Positions 18,718 through 27,254 of a stretch of DNA of 64,000 bases are shown in pieces (position 1 is the stretch's first letter; every line of letters begins with the position of its first letter). This DNA comes from Vibrio sp. RE86. Its GTDB lineage: Bacteria > Pseudomonadota > Gammaproteobacteria > Enterobacterales > Vibrionaceae. Below the pieces are notes generated by a model, which worked only from the letters and a program-made list of their open reading frames with translations, was not told where the DNA came from and ran no database searches. The position numbers were made by a program, and so were the translations under genes. The stretch covers positions 1-64,000 of the forward strand of contig NZ_VTXI01000002.1 in the NCBI RefSeq assembly GCF_013114545.1. Direction: 5' to 3'.

Positions 18718-19509
18718 ATGAAAATTCATCACCTGCGTAGCGCAACGTTTGTTATCGAATCTGGCGAGCACTTTATCTTGATTGATCCCATGCTGGGTGA
18801 AAAAGGGTCGCTACCCGCGTTTTCTCATTTCCGCTTTAAATCAGAGCGCAACCCAACCGTTGAGCTACCTGCTATCGCCAGTGAGCTATTGAGTAAAGTG
18901 ACGCACTCAATCATTACTCACAGCCAGACTTTCGGTTTTAAGCCACTCCAACACGGTGACCATCTAGACCCTGCTGGTGAGAAGCTACTGATTGATGGAA
19001 ACATTCCAATCGTGACGCCAAGTAAAGACAAAGCGTACTTAGAGAAATACAAGATGACCGTGTCTCATGGCGTTGAAGATTGGCAAACTATGCCGTTCTT
19101 AGGCGGTGAAATTACAGCGATCCCTGCAAAGCATGGCCATGGTTGGATTCACAAAGTTATGGCGAATGGTTCAGGGTTCTATCTTGCACTGCCAAATGAG
19201 CCTTCAATCTACATTAGCGGTGATACGGTACTGACGGAAGACGTTAAACGAGCGTTGTCCGAGCTAAAACCAGACATCACAGTTGTGGCTGCTGGACATG
19301 CGCAGATGGATGTAGGTCAACCACTATTGATGAACAGTAATGAGGTGCTGGAGTTCATTAGATTGTCGCCAGGTAAAGTGATCGCAAACCACATGGAAGC
19401 ACTGAACCATTGCCCTGTCGATCGTGGCACTCTGCGCCGCTCTCTTGATGAGCATGGACTGAGTGAGAAAGTGTTGATCCCACAAGACGGAGAAACCTTA
19501 GAGCTATAA
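18718..19509 (+). CDS. metallo-beta-lactamase-fold hydrolase (UlaG-like group)
   Basis: This 263-aa protein has the fold of UlaG/L-ascorbate lactonase-like hydrolases: MKIHHLRSATFVIESGE and ILIDPMLG at the N-terminus, AIPAKHGHGW in the middle, YISGDTVLTEDVK (metal Asp) and VIANHMEALNHCPVDR near the end. The usual HxHxDH motif is split: THSQTFGFKPLQHGDHLDPAG has about six extra residues between the first His and HGDHLD, compared with what I remember of relatives (THCQxGHFDHLD). The start ATG at 18718 has GGAG with suitable spacing; a 30-codon upstream extension is rejected. The substrate is unknown. It precedes a TetR regulator by 79 bp. Confidence 0.8.
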   Translation: MKIHHLRSATFVIESGEHFILIDPMLGEKGSLPAFSHFRFKSERNPTVELPAIASELLSKVTHSIITHSQTFGFKPLQHGDHLDPAGEKLLIDGNIPIVTPSKDKAYLEKYKMTVSHGVEDWQTMPFLGGEITAIPAKHGHGWIHKVMANGSGFYLALPNEPSIYISGDTVLTEDVKRALSELKPDITVVAAGHAQMDVGQPLLMNSNEVLEFIRLSPGKVIANHMEALNHCPVDRGTLRRSLDEHGLSEKVLIPQDGETLEL

Positions 19510-19588
19510 GGCGTCTAGAGTGTATTAGGCTTGTCATCCGAACCATAATGCTTACACTGGAGCAGAGTAGGAATTATAAGGATATCGG

Positions 19589-20203
19589 ATGACTCGTATT
19601 AGGCAGAAAAATCAGCAGTTGATTATTGAAGTCGCCAGCGAACAATTTGCTCAAAACGGCTATGCAGCAACAAAAATCGTTGATATTGCCAAAGCGGCCG
19701 ACATTGCCAAAGCGAACGTCTTTTACTACTTCAGCTCCAAAGACAAACTCTATTACGCTGTCCTCCAAACCGTCACTCAGCCTCTGTTAGAAGCTTCTCG
19801 CCCAATCGAGGAGCTGACAGATCCTGTTGAAGCGCTCAGCCAATACATAGCGGCGAAGCTTCGAATCTCACAAGAGCACCCTTACGCCTCAAAAGTGTTT
19901 GCGAATGAGGTCATGTCTGGAGCAAAAGTCTTACCGCAAGATATCGCCGATGAGCTGTTTAATCAGTCCCAGATGATCATTGATAAGTTTGCAACATGGT
20001 CACAGCAAGGTTTGATGAATGATGTCCCTCCTCACCATCTAATGTTCACCATTTGGGCTGCAACACAAACTTATGCGGATTTTGGTTGGCAGATTTGCAA
20101 CGTAATGAAGAAAGAGAAGCTCGATAAACAAGATTTCGATCACGCTGCAGAGTTTTTAACTCAACTCGTGATCAATGGTTGCGGCGTGAAAAGTAACCGT
20201 TAG
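19589..20203 (+). CDS. TetR-family regulator, RutR-like
   Basis: This 204-aa protein has an N-terminal TetR helix-turn-helix (residues 10-56: FAQNGYAATKIVDIAKAADIAKANVFYYF, SKDKLYYAVL) and a C-terminal domain of the RutR/YcdC type (RISQEHPYASKVFANEVMSGA, WSQQGLMNDVPPHHLMFTIWAATQTYADF). RutR of E. coli senses uracil and controls pyrimidine use; the ligand here is unproven. It follows the metallohydrolase on the same strand and has AAGGAT before the start. A clear terminator follows. Confidence 0.9.
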   Translation: MTRIRQKNQQLIIEVASEQFAQNGYAATKIVDIAKAADIAKANVFYYFSSKDKLYYAVLQTVTQPLLEASRPIEELTDPVEALSQYIAAKLRISQEHPYASKVFANEVMSGAKVLPQDIADELFNQSQMIIDKFATWSQQGLMNDVPPHHLMFTIWAATQTYADFGWQICNVMKKEKLDKQDFDHAAEFLTQLVINGCGVKSNR

Positions 20204-20245
20204 CGGCTTCTAATTGCCGAAAAGTTATCTGATAAAATGTGACGA

Positions 20246-20274
20246 ACCACACCTAAATGGTGTGGTTTTTTTAT
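20246..20274 (+). terminator. Rho-independent terminator of the RutR-like gene
   Basis: AACCACACC (20246-20254) and GGTGTGGTT (20260-20268) form a perfect nine-base stem with a TAAAT loop and seven T residues after it. Confidence 0.93.
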
Positions 20275-20561
20275 ACTTTTAGCTGCGAAATAAACATATA
20301 TTTGAAATGTATAACTATTCATTTCATGACTTGGGTCAATGTTTTAGCCTGCCATTGTTATTATTTCATTCTTTAAAACAAATATTTCGCTAATCAATAG
20401 TTCGCCTCTAACGCCTGAAAATAAAGGCCTTTCCTACCTATTCGTCAAAATACCTCGAAAATTCCGAATTAAATCGCAATTTTAAATTACTTTTTGGGCA
20501 TGAGTTCAGCGGCTAACTTGAAACAAAGGGTAACCAAATATTAATAACGTTGATAATAACT
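20275..20561. other. AT-rich upstream region of a small-gene pair
   Basis: About 290 bp, strongly AT-rich, with no coding potential that I can see. It must contain the promoter of the small genes at 20562 and 20861. I see no confident -35/-10 pair or dyad. Confidence 0.4.
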
Positions 20562-20843
20562 ATGACTAAAAAGACGATTCCTTACTTATATGCTGCCTTG
20601 TGGGTTCTGGTTTTAACCGTATACGGAGGTGCTAAATATGCACAAGCGGATACAAAACCATGCATCGATGCTCTACATCAAGAGTACCAACTAGAGGTGG
20701 CAACGACGCTTGCTGAGTTTGAAGAAACTTCCCCTGATCACTACAACGTCGATCACCTACTGTTCGTTGGTGAAGATGGCAAATTCCATAGAAAAGATGG
20801 CGTGACTTGTACCATTGAAAATGGCCATGCAGAACTAGACTAA
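20562..20843 (+). CDS. small exported or membrane-anchored protein, 93 aa
   Basis: I do not recognise this protein. It begins with a lysine-rich start and a hydrophobic segment (TIPYLYAALWVLVLTVYGGA, about residues 5-24) ending near AQA, either a signal peptide or a single anchor. The mature part is acidic and has two cysteines (KPCIDALHQEY and GVTCTIENG) that could form a disulphide in the periplasm. The start ATG at 20562 lacks a clear ribosome binding site; a TTG four codons earlier is less likely. It lies 17 bp before another small unknown gene and probably shares its transcript. Confidence 0.6.
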   Translation: MTKKTIPYLYAALWVLVLTVYGGAKYAQADTKPCIDALHQEYQLEVATTLAEFEETSPDHYNVDHLLFVGEDGKFHRKDGVTCTIENGHAELD

Positions 20844-20860
20844 TCAAAAGGAGCGAACCT

Positions 20861-21175
20861 ATGATTTTACCTAGCGATTTAAAGAAAGTTGGCACTATCA
20901 TGACAAGTCTAATCAAGATAGTGAAAAAGCATGGTGTCGAACTCAATCGAGAGTCGGCTTACTACATTAGTAAGACTTTTAAAGAGAAGGTGATTCCATG
21001 CAGTCGCAATGTCCACTACTACCTCACTCTAAACAATGACGCAGGCGAAACTCTAATTACTAAGATTGTCCATGCCAACAACACGGTCGATATTGGCTTT
21101 AAAGACATTTATGGCAACAAGTTATGCAATGCGACCATTACTGACCATGGTGAGCTTAAAGAGTACCGCTTGTAG
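20861..21175 (+). CDS. hypothetical protein, 104 aa
   Basis: I do not recognise this protein. AAAGGAG seven bases before the ATG strongly supports translation. The product is basic and soluble. An N-terminal helix (LIKIVKKHGVEL) is followed by a region that looks like beta-strands (HYYLTLNNDAGETLITKIVH, TVDIGFKDIYGNKLCNATIT). There is no signal peptide, in contrast to its partner at 20562. The two genes are 17 bp apart and are likely co-transcribed. Nothing nearby suggests a function. Confidence 0.65.
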   Translation: MILPSDLKKVGTIMTSLIKIVKKHGVELNRESAYYISKTFKEKVIPCSRNVHYYLTLNNDAGETLITKIVHANNTVDIGFKDIYGNKLCNATITDHGELKEYRL

Positions 21176-21304
21176 CTTCCATTGGTTCATTGGGCTCTCT
21201 AACCAAAAGAGAGCCCGCCCATCTCCTTATTCAATGGTATACTCCGCTCCCCTTGTGCACTGCCACATGACTAATTGAGTCTACTTACGTTTAAGGATCC
21301 TAAG

Positions 21305-22552
21305 ATGTCTTTCTCTTCCCTTTCATTGAGCTCTGAGCTAACAAGCGCCTTACCCAAAGAGTTCACGAAACCTACCGACATTCAAATGTTGGCGATCCCT
21401 GAATTGTTGCGTGGCAAAGATGTATTGGCATTGGCGAACACGGGCAGTGGTAAAACCTTAGCCTACGCACTGCCATTGCTTGAGCAGATTACCCGTAATC
21501 CAGAACATAAAGCGCTTATTTTGGCTCCGACACGTGAGCTAGCAACTCAGGTCAGCCAAGCGATCGAGCAAGTTGCTCAACCACTTAACCAAACTGTCGT
21601 ATGCCTGTGTGGCGGTGTTGATAAAGAGCTACAGCAGCAAGCTCTTGCGAACAACCCAAGTATTCTTGTGGCAACAACGGGGCGTTTGGTTGATTTGGCT
21701 AACGACGGTTTGGATCTAAGCCAAGTGTCTACATTGGTGCTGGATGAGGCGGATCGCCTGCTTGATATGGGGTTCTGGCCAGATGTACAAAACATTGCGA
21801 TGAAAACATCAAGCAAGCGCCAAACGGCAATGTTCTCTGCGACATTCTCTGATGAGCTCAAGCAAAAAGCCCAACAGCTGATGCACTCACCAAAACAACT
21901 AGCGGCGCACCAAGAAAACAGCACCAATCAAGACATCGCTGAAACGCTCTACTTAGTTAATAAAGGCAGCAAAACTAAAGCCTTGGTTGAGCTTATTAAG
22001 CAACATGCTTGGACACAGGTATTGGTGTTTATTGGCGCAAAAGAAAACGCAGATGGTTTGGCGAAAAAACTGAATAAAGCGGGCATTTCAACCAATGCTT
22101 TGCATGGCAATAAAAGCCAATCAGAACGTGAAGAAGCGTTAGCTCAGTTCAAAGCAGGAAAGACTCACGTACTTATTGCAACCGACTTGCTGGCGCGTGG
22201 TATTCACATTGAGCAGCTTCCGGTTGTGGTCAATTTTGAACTGCCAATGTATGCTGAAACTTACGTTCACCGTGTTGGACGAACCGCTCGCGCAGGTGAG
22301 CAAGGTGTGGCATTTTCTTTAGTGTGTCATGGTGAAACAGAGGCGTTAAATGCGATTCGTCAACTGACTCAGAGGGAGCTGACATTACAGGCTCTTGATG
22401 GTTTTCCTGTCACCGACAAACCGTCAACGGGTGAAAGTAAGCGTGCGCCGCGTGATAAAAAAGCTAACCGTCGTACCAATAACAAAAAGAGCATTAAGCA
22501 ATTTCAATCTAAATCGAAAGAGTCGGCTTCGAAATCTAAGCCAGCTAGATAA
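21305..22552 (+). CDS. DEAD-box RNA helicase, RhlE-like
   Basis: This 415-aa ATP-dependent RNA helicase shows all core motifs: Q motif EFTKPTDIQMLAIPELL, motif I ANTGSGKT, Ia APTRELATQV, Ib TTGRLVDL, II VLDEADRLLDMGF, III SATF, then VLVFIGAKENAD, HGNKSQSERE, TDLLARGIHI and HRVGRTARAGEQG. The C-terminal 45 residues are a basic, low-complexity RNA-binding tail rich in Lys, Arg, Ser and Asn. The start ATG at 21305 follows AAGGAT; ten upstream codons are excluded. Such accessory helicases commonly serve ribosome assembly or cold adaptation; the exact role is not shown by context. Confidence 0.92.
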   Translation: MSFSSLSLSSELTSALPKEFTKPTDIQMLAIPELLRGKDVLALANTGSGKTLAYALPLLEQITRNPEHKALILAPTRELATQVSQAIEQVAQPLNQTVVCLCGGVDKELQQQALANNPSILVATTGRLVDLANDGLDLSQVSTLVLDEADRLLDMGFWPDVQNIAMKTSSKRQTAMFSATFSDELKQKAQQLMHSPKQLAAHQENSTNQDIAETLYLVNKGSKTKALVELIKQHAWTQVLVFIGAKENADGLAKKLNKAGISTNALHGNKSQSEREEALAQFKAGKTHVLIATDLLARGIHIEQLPVVVNFELPMYAETYVHRVGRTARAGEQGVAFSLVCHGETEALNAIRQLTQRELTLQALDGFPVTDKPSTGESKRAPRDKKANRRTNNKKSIKQFQSKSKESASKSKPAR

Positions 22553-22638
22553 GCGGTGATGGAAAGGTCGATCCAAATGAAATGGATCGGCTATTTAGAC
22601 GGTTTGAAATTGACTACTGTGAGAGCGTACGAACGACG

Positions 22639-23082
22639 TTACTTATCAAGCAAAAAATCGAGTGCAAGTTTGTACCCTCTCGTACCCATACCAATAATGG
22701 TGCCTGCCGCTACAGGCGAAATGTAAGAGTGATGACGGAACGACTCGCGAGCATGTACGTTTGAGATATGCACTTCAACCACAGGGACTTCCACACCTTT
22801 GATTGCATCATGCAGTGCGATTGACGTATGCGTGTACGCGCCCGGGTTAAAGACAACACCGACACATTCACCTTGATTGAACTCGCGTCCCGCTTTATGA
22901 ATCGCATCGATCAAGCTGCCTTCGGTGTTGCTTTGGAAACACTCAGCGTCGAAACCATATTCTGCTGCCGCTTTACGACAATTTTCTTCGACATCTGACA
23001 AGGTTTCATAGCCGTATTGTGCTGGCTCACGCGTGCCGAGAAGATTTAGGTTTGGTCCGTTGAGTATTAAGATTTTTTTCAT
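22639..23082 (-). CDS. aroQ: type II 3-dehydroquinate dehydratase
   Basis: This 147-aa enzyme interconverts 3-dehydroquinate and 3-dehydroshikimate. The family pattern is complete: KKILILNGPNLNLLGTREP with the catalytic Tyr in AQYGYETL, NTEGSLIDAIH, GVVFNPGAYTHTSIAL with catalytic His, and EVHISNVHARESFR. The start ATG at 23082 lies just after the shikimate dehydrogenase-like gene stop (13 bp). Placed beside aroE and divergent from the protocatechuate operon, it is probably a catabolic copy converting dehydroquinate from quinate into dehydroshikimate. The biosynthetic copy would lie elsewhere. Confidence 0.94.
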   Translation of the reverse strand: MKKILILNGPNLNLLGTREPAQYGYETLSDVEENCRKAAAEYGFDAECFQSNTEGSLIDAIHKAGREFNQGECVGVVFNPGAYTHTSIALHDAIKGVEVPVVEVHISNVHARESFRHHSYISPVAAGTIIGMGTRGYKLALDFLLDK

Positions 23083-23095
23083 TATTTCATTGTCC

Positions 23096-23935
23096 TTAAC
23101 GTAATTTCGCAAGCTGTGTTTGCTTAAAAGTATCGAGTTGTTGGTCTGAAACCTTGGTTCCTGTAAATAGCGTGAACGCATCATTCGCTTGATGGAAAAA
23201 GAGCTCAAAGCCACTTAGAGTTGCAATGGACTTATCGTTAGCGGCGATAATGAATTCGGTCTCTTTGGGTGTATAAACCGCGTCAAAGCACCATGATTGG
23301 CTCTCTAGCCATGCAGTATCAATGGGGCAGCCCGATGTTTGGTAGTGACCGATTGGCGTACAGTTGAGGACGCCTTGAGCCGCTATAACCGATTCTTTTA
23401 GCGTTGTTTCATTCAAACATACGGTATCGATGTTCTCGGCAGCAAGTAGCTTCGCAAGGCTGTTCATTTTTGTTAGATCTCGGTCATATATTGCGAGCTC
23501 TGTTGCCCCTAAATCTGCGAGAGCAAAGCAAATTGCTTTGCCCACACCACCACACCCTAAAACGACCACGCGCCCCGGAGAAGGTTGCTTGAACTGGTTA
23601 AATGCAGCAATGAAACCACTGTAGTCGGTGTTGTAAGCGACGATTTTGTCACCACGTTTTATCAGCGTATTGGCGGCGCCGACTCGTTGTGCGCAAGGCG
23701 CTAATTCATCCGCGACCGACAAGATTGTTTCTTTGTATGGGTAGGTAACGTTGGCTGAATCTATGTCGCGTTTGAAAAGATCTGAAGCATGCTTATGGAG
23801 CGACTGCTCACTGTCTGTCGTGAACTCTTCTAATTGATAATTTAAGGCGATATTGAGCTGTGAAGCGAGATCGTTGTGAAAAGCAGGGGACTGTGAACGT
23901 TGGATGTTCTGTCCGATGAGTCGGCATTGAATCAT
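23096..23935 (-). CDS. shikimate/quinate dehydrogenase (AroE family)
   Basis: This 279-aa protein has the AroE fold. The N-terminal SQSPAFHNDL motif binds the hydroxyacid, the catalytic lysine is in NVTYPYKE, the paired aspartate is in YNTDYSGF, and VVVLGCGGVGKAICFAL is the nucleotide-binding loop. NCTPIGHYQ and SGFELFFHQANDAF complete the signature. In this context it most likely oxidises shikimate or quinate to the dehydro form, like YdiB or QuiA-type catabolic enzymes, not the biosynthetic AroE. Cofactor preference (NAD or NADP) is not settled by eye. AAGGAATGAACC precedes the start. It forms an operon with aroQ. Confidence 0.9.
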   Translation of the reverse strand: MIQCRLIGQNIQRSQSPAFHNDLASQLNIALNYQLEEFTTDSEQSLHKHASDLFKRDIDSANVTYPYKETILSVADELAPCAQRVGAANTLIKRGDKIVAYNTDYSGFIAAFNQFKQPSPGRVVVLGCGGVGKAICFALADLGATELAIYDRDLTKMNSLAKLLAAENIDTVCLNETTLKESVIAAQGVLNCTPIGHYQTSGCPIDTAWLESQSWCFDAVYTPKETEFIIAANDKSIATLSGFELFFHQANDAFTLFTGTKVSDQQLDTFKQTQLAKLR

Positions 23936-24259
23936 GGTTCATTCCTTATCGTTATTTTTATCTACGCTAGCAAAATGACCTTTGTGGCGATAATTGTTTT
24001 TTCTTTACACCTATTCAATTTTTGGAGAACGCTTATGGAGCATGGCTGAGTCGATGAGTCATGCCGTATGCGATTGCACTCTCTATCTCAAAATCTTATA
24101 CCTTGAAAAATAATTGAAATATCGCAGTCGAGAACGCCTCTTTATAGTAATTGCATCTACGGATAGTACGACAAAGAGTTGTGGTGATGACTGCCAAGAC
24201 CACGTTTTCGTAACGTATGCATCGTGTCTATCCGCCTAAAGGCATAAGAGGGACCCAAA
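23936..24259. promoter_or_regulatory. divergent control region aroE-like / galC
   Basis: This 324-bp gap serves two operons of the same pathway. Its right half is unusually structured: CGGATAG (24160-24166) pairs with CTATCCG (24228-24234), extended inward by ACGA with TCGT. Inside lie GTGGT/ACCAC (24181-24185 and 24199-24203) and the dyad ACGTT-N5-AACGT (24202-24216). The first could be an RNA leader structure; the last could be a LysR-type site. The left half is AT-rich without clear motifs. Confidence 0.45.
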
Positions 24260-24937
24260 ATGCAAAACAACGTCGTAGTTCAACATATCCAACGCGCAGA
24301 TAAGGCCATCATCGAAGGCCTTCGCCAATGTGGTGTCGCTACTATTCATGAAGCGCAAGGCCGAAAGGGGTTATTAGCTCACTACATGCGCCCTATCTTT
24401 CAAGGCGATGCTGTTGCAGGTTCTGCGCTGACCATTTCTGGTGCAGCAGGGGACAACTGGATGATGCATGTGGCTATCGAACAAGCCAAGGCGGGTGACT
24501 TTTTGGTGTTCGCTCCAACCTCACCATCAAACCACGGCTACTTTGGCGATTTGCTAGCAACCTCAGCGCAGGCACGTGGTGTGGTGGGATTAATCATTGA
24601 AGGTGGCGTGCGTGATACTCGTGACCTACGTGAAATGAATTTCCCAGTTTGGTCGAAAGCGGTCTTTAGTGAAGGAACGATTAAAGAGACGCTTGGCTCA
24701 GTCAATGTACCTATGAACTGCGCGGGCGCACTGGTTTACCCCGGCGATATTATGGTGGCTGATGAAGATGGCGTTGTGGTTGTACGCCGTGAAGAAGTGG
24801 AAGAAGTTCTCCACGAATCACTAGCACGTATGGAACGTGAAGAAGAAAAGCGCGTCCGTTTAGCTAACGGTGAGCTGGGGCTTGATATCTATCAGATGCG
24901 TGCTCGTTTGGAAGAGAAAGGCTTGAAGTATGTCTAA
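24260..24937 (+). CDS. galC: 4-carboxy-4-hydroxy-2-oxoadipate aldolase (RraA-fold)
   Basis: This 225-aa protein of the HMG/CHA aldolase family (LigK/GalC/ProA, RraA fold) splits 4-carboxy-4-hydroxy-2-oxoadipate into pyruvate and oxaloacetate, the last step of protocatechuate 4,5-cleavage. Family blocks are [34 protein letters not shown], the substrate Arg/metal Asp motif [12 protein letters not shown], and [12 protein letters not shown]. It is first in the operon and overlaps galD by eight bases (24930-24937), so translation is probably coupled. RNase regulator RraA is excluded by the conserved GD/GGVRD arrangement and the context. Confidence 0.92.
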   Translation: MQNNVVVQHIQRADKAIIEGLRQCGVATIHEAQGRKGLLAHYMRPIFQGDAVAGSALTISGAAGDNWMMHVAIEQAKAGDFLVFAPTSPSNHGYFGDLLATSAQARGVVGLIIEGGVRDTRDLREMNFPVWSKAVFSEGTIKETLGSVNVPMNCAGALVYPGDIMVADEDGVVVVRREEVEEVLHESLARMEREEEKRVRLANGELGLDIYQMRARLEEKGLKYV

Positions 24938-25994
24938 CTCTCCCTTGGCTGTTCAATGCATGTGGATGCGCTCTGGTACTTCAAAGGGCGCTTATTTCCT
25001 GCGAGAAGATCTCCCTAGCTCTGAGCAAGCACGCAATCAGTTTTTACTCGAAGTGATGGGTACGCCTGACCCAAGGCAAATCGACGGAATTGGTGGGGCC
25101 GACCCACTCACTTCAAAGGTCGCGATTGTAGAATCGTCAAAACGTGAAGGCGTCGATGTAGATTACCTATTTCAACAGGTATTTGTTGACCAAAAGCTTA
25201 TTAGTGCTAAGCAAAATTGTGGCAATATTTTAGCGGGTGTTGCTCCGTTTGCTATCGAACGTGGATTGGTTGAAGCGCAAGAGGGTCAAACACCAGTCCG
25301 TATCTTCATGGAGAACACGCAGCAGATTGCAACTGTCACGGTGCAAACCCCAAACAAGCAGGTGACCTATGCAGGCGATTGTCAGATTGATGGTGTCCCT
25401 AACACCTCAGCGCCTATTGCTGTCTGTTTTGAAGATACGGCTGGCTCAACCTGTGGTGCGTTGTTGCCAACAGGCAATGAAGTCGATGTGATTGATGGTT
25501 TAGAAGTCACATTGATCGATAACGGCATGCCAGTTGTTGTGTTAAAGGCACTCGACTTCGGATTGACTGGGGATGAATCTCGAGAACAGCTTGATAGTAA
25601 TTCGGAGCTAAAGGAGCGTTTGGAATCGATTCGTTTACAGGCTGGGCCAATGATGAATCTTGGCGATGTTCGTGAGCTAAGTGTGCCGAAAATGACACTG
25701 GTGAGTGCACCGCAGTATGGTGGGGGTATTTCAACACGTACCTTTATTCCTCACCGCTGTCATGCGTCGATAGGTGTTCTTGGTGCCGTGAGTGTCGCCA
25801 GTGCGTGCATATTGAGTAACGCGCCAGCAAGTGAGCTTGCTGACGTAGAAATAGAACAACAAATAAAAATCGATGTTGAACACCCTATTGGAAAAATGAG
25901 TGTGGTGTTAGACGTCGAGCAAAATCAAGTGAAGTCCGCAGCGATCCTTCGTACAGCAAGAAAGCTGTTTGATGGCACCGTATTTGGACTGTAA
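24930..25994 (+). CDS. galD: 4-oxalomesaconate tautomerase (PrpF family)
   Basis: This 354-aa PrpF-fold isomerase converts the keto and enol forms of 4-oxalomesaconate between the pyrone hydrolase and hydratase steps. It starts with [19 protein letters not shown], then [16 protein letters not shown], and the cysteine-containing [16 protein letters not shown], all typical of GalD/PrpF. The C-terminal half has the mirrored fold ([21 protein letters not shown]). The start overlaps the end of galC. PrpF isomerases also act on methylaconitate, but the neighbouring genes make the GalD role clear. Confidence 0.92.
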   Translation: MSNSPLAVQCMWMRSGTSKGAYFLREDLPSSEQARNQFLLEVMGTPDPRQIDGIGGADPLTSKVAIVESSKREGVDVDYLFQQVFVDQKLISAKQNCGNILAGVAPFAIERGLVEAQEGQTPVRIFMENTQQIATVTVQTPNKQVTYAGDCQIDGVPNTSAPIAVCFEDTAGSTCGALLPTGNEVDVIDGLEVTLIDNGMPVVVLKALDFGLTGDESREQLDSNSELKERLESIRLQAGPMMNLGDVRELSVPKMTLVSAPQYGGGISTRTFIPHRCHASIGVLGAVSVASACILSNAPASELADVEIEQQIKIDVEHPIGKMSVVLDVEQNQVKSAAILRTARKLFDGTVFGL

Positions 25995-26021
25995 GCCTGC
26001 TGAAAATAACAAGGAAGAAAC

Positions 26022-26900
26022 ATGGACGCTGATTACCTACCGTTCCACCCAAATCCAAGCAAGCCGAAGTTTGTGGTGCCAGAAGGCGCAGTGGATAGCC
26101 ACTGTCACGTTTTTGGTCCTGCGGCTAAATTTCCTTACTCTCCGGCGCGTAAGTACACCCCTTGCGATGCCTCAAAAGAGCAGCTTTTTGCTCTGCGTGA
26201 TCACCTAGGCTTTAGCCGCAATGTGATTGTTCAAGCGTCTTGCCATAGCACTGATAATCGTGCGCTGGTGGATGCGCTGGAATCCGCTGGTGAGTTGGCT
26301 CGTGGTATCGCATTCGTTGACGAAACTGTCACAGATGAAGAGTTACAAGCGATGGACAAAGCTGGCGTTCGTGGCGTTCGCTTTAACTTTGTGAAGCGCT
26401 TAGTTGATACAGTACCAACAGAAAAGCTCAAAGCGATCGCTGAGAAGATCCGCCCATTAGGTTGGCACGTTGTGGTCTATTTCGAAGCGCAAGATATTGA
26501 TGATGTGACGCCATTCCTCGAAGAACTCAAGATGACGGTCGTGATTGATCATATGGGCCGTCCAGATGTGGCTAAAGGCGTTGATAGCCAAGAGTTTGGT
26601 AAGTTCATCTCGCTAATGGAGCGCAACCCAGATATCTGGTGCAAAGTGAGTTGTCCTGAGCGTCTGACTCAAACGCCACCGGATTACTCTGATGTGGTGC
26701 CGTTTGCCAAAACGTTAGTCGACCTTTTCCCAAATCGTGTGTTGTGGGGTACGGATTGGCCACACCCAAATATGAAGTCTCATACCCCAGATGATGGCCA
26801 CCTAGTGGATGTCATTCCACAAATCGCCACTACGGTAGAGCAACAGCAAGCACTACTTGTTACTAACCCAATGAAACTTTACTGGCCGGAGAGCGTGTAA
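26022..26900 (+). CDS. ligI: 2-pyrone-4,6-dicarboxylate hydrolase
   Basis: This 292-aa amidohydrolase opens the 2-pyrone-4,6-dicarboxylate lactone to 4-oxalomesaconate. Catalytic sequences are AVDSHCHVFGPA near the N-terminus, VRFNFVKRLVD (substrate arginine), VIDHMGRPD and VLWGTDWPHPN with the catalytic aspartate, all in the LigI arrangement. LigI needs no bound metal, unlike most of its superfamily. It lies 27 bp after galD and one base before ligA. Confidence 0.94.
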   Translation: MDADYLPFHPNPSKPKFVVPEGAVDSHCHVFGPAAKFPYSPARKYTPCDASKEQLFALRDHLGFSRNVIVQASCHSTDNRALVDALESAGELARGIAFVDETVTDEELQAMDKAGVRGVRFNFVKRLVDTVPTEKLKAIAEKIRPLGWHVVVYFEAQDIDDVTPFLEELKMTVVIDHMGRPDVAKGVDSQEFGKFISLMERNPDIWCKVSCPERLTQTPPDYSDVVPFAKTLVDLFPNRVLWGTDWPHPNMKSHTPDDGHLVDVIPQIATTVEQQQALLVTNPMKLYWPESV

Positions 26901-26901
26901 C

Positions 26902-27252
26902 ATGACTTACTTAAACAATAAGCCGATTCCAGGCACAACCATGTTTGATGGCGCAATGGCACGTAAAGGCTACGGATTGAACAAGATGTGCCATTCACTC
27001 AATGAACAGGCAGGACGTGATGCGTTTTCAGCTGATGAAATGGCTTACTGCGACAAGTATGGCCTGACGGAAGCTCAAAAGACGGCAATCAAGGAGCGTG
27101 ATGTTCTAGGGTTGATCGCAGAAGGTGGCAGTATCTATTACCTTGCCAAATTCGTCGGTATGTTGGGACTCAACATGCAAGATATTGGTGCGATGCAAAC
27201 GGGTATGACAGTTGAAGAATTTAAACAGATGTTAGTAGAGGCAGGGAAATAG
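26902..27252 (+). CDS. ligA: protocatechuate 4,5-dioxygenase, alpha subunit
   Basis: This 116-aa small subunit covers the active site of the class III extradiol dioxygenase. It matches LigA: PIPGTTMFDGAMARKGYGLNKMC at the N-terminus, then the helical core with AYCDKYGLTEAQKTAI and GGSIYYLAKFVGMLGL, and MTVEEFKQMLVEAGK at the end. It starts one base after ligI stops and ends two bases before ligB, showing tight coupling. Confidence 0.95.
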   Translation: MTYLNNKPIPGTTMFDGAMARKGYGLNKMCHSLNEQAGRDAFSADEMAYCDKYGLTEAQKTAIKERDVLGLIAEGGSIYYLAKFVGMLGLNMQDIGAMQTGMTVEEFKQMLVEAGK

Positions 27253-27254
27253 TT

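Noticed and set aside
24150..24250. Known riboswitch upstream of galC
   Set aside because: The inverted repeats do not match TPP, purine, cyclic-di-GMP or other conserved cores I know, so only a generic structured-leader hypothesis is kept.
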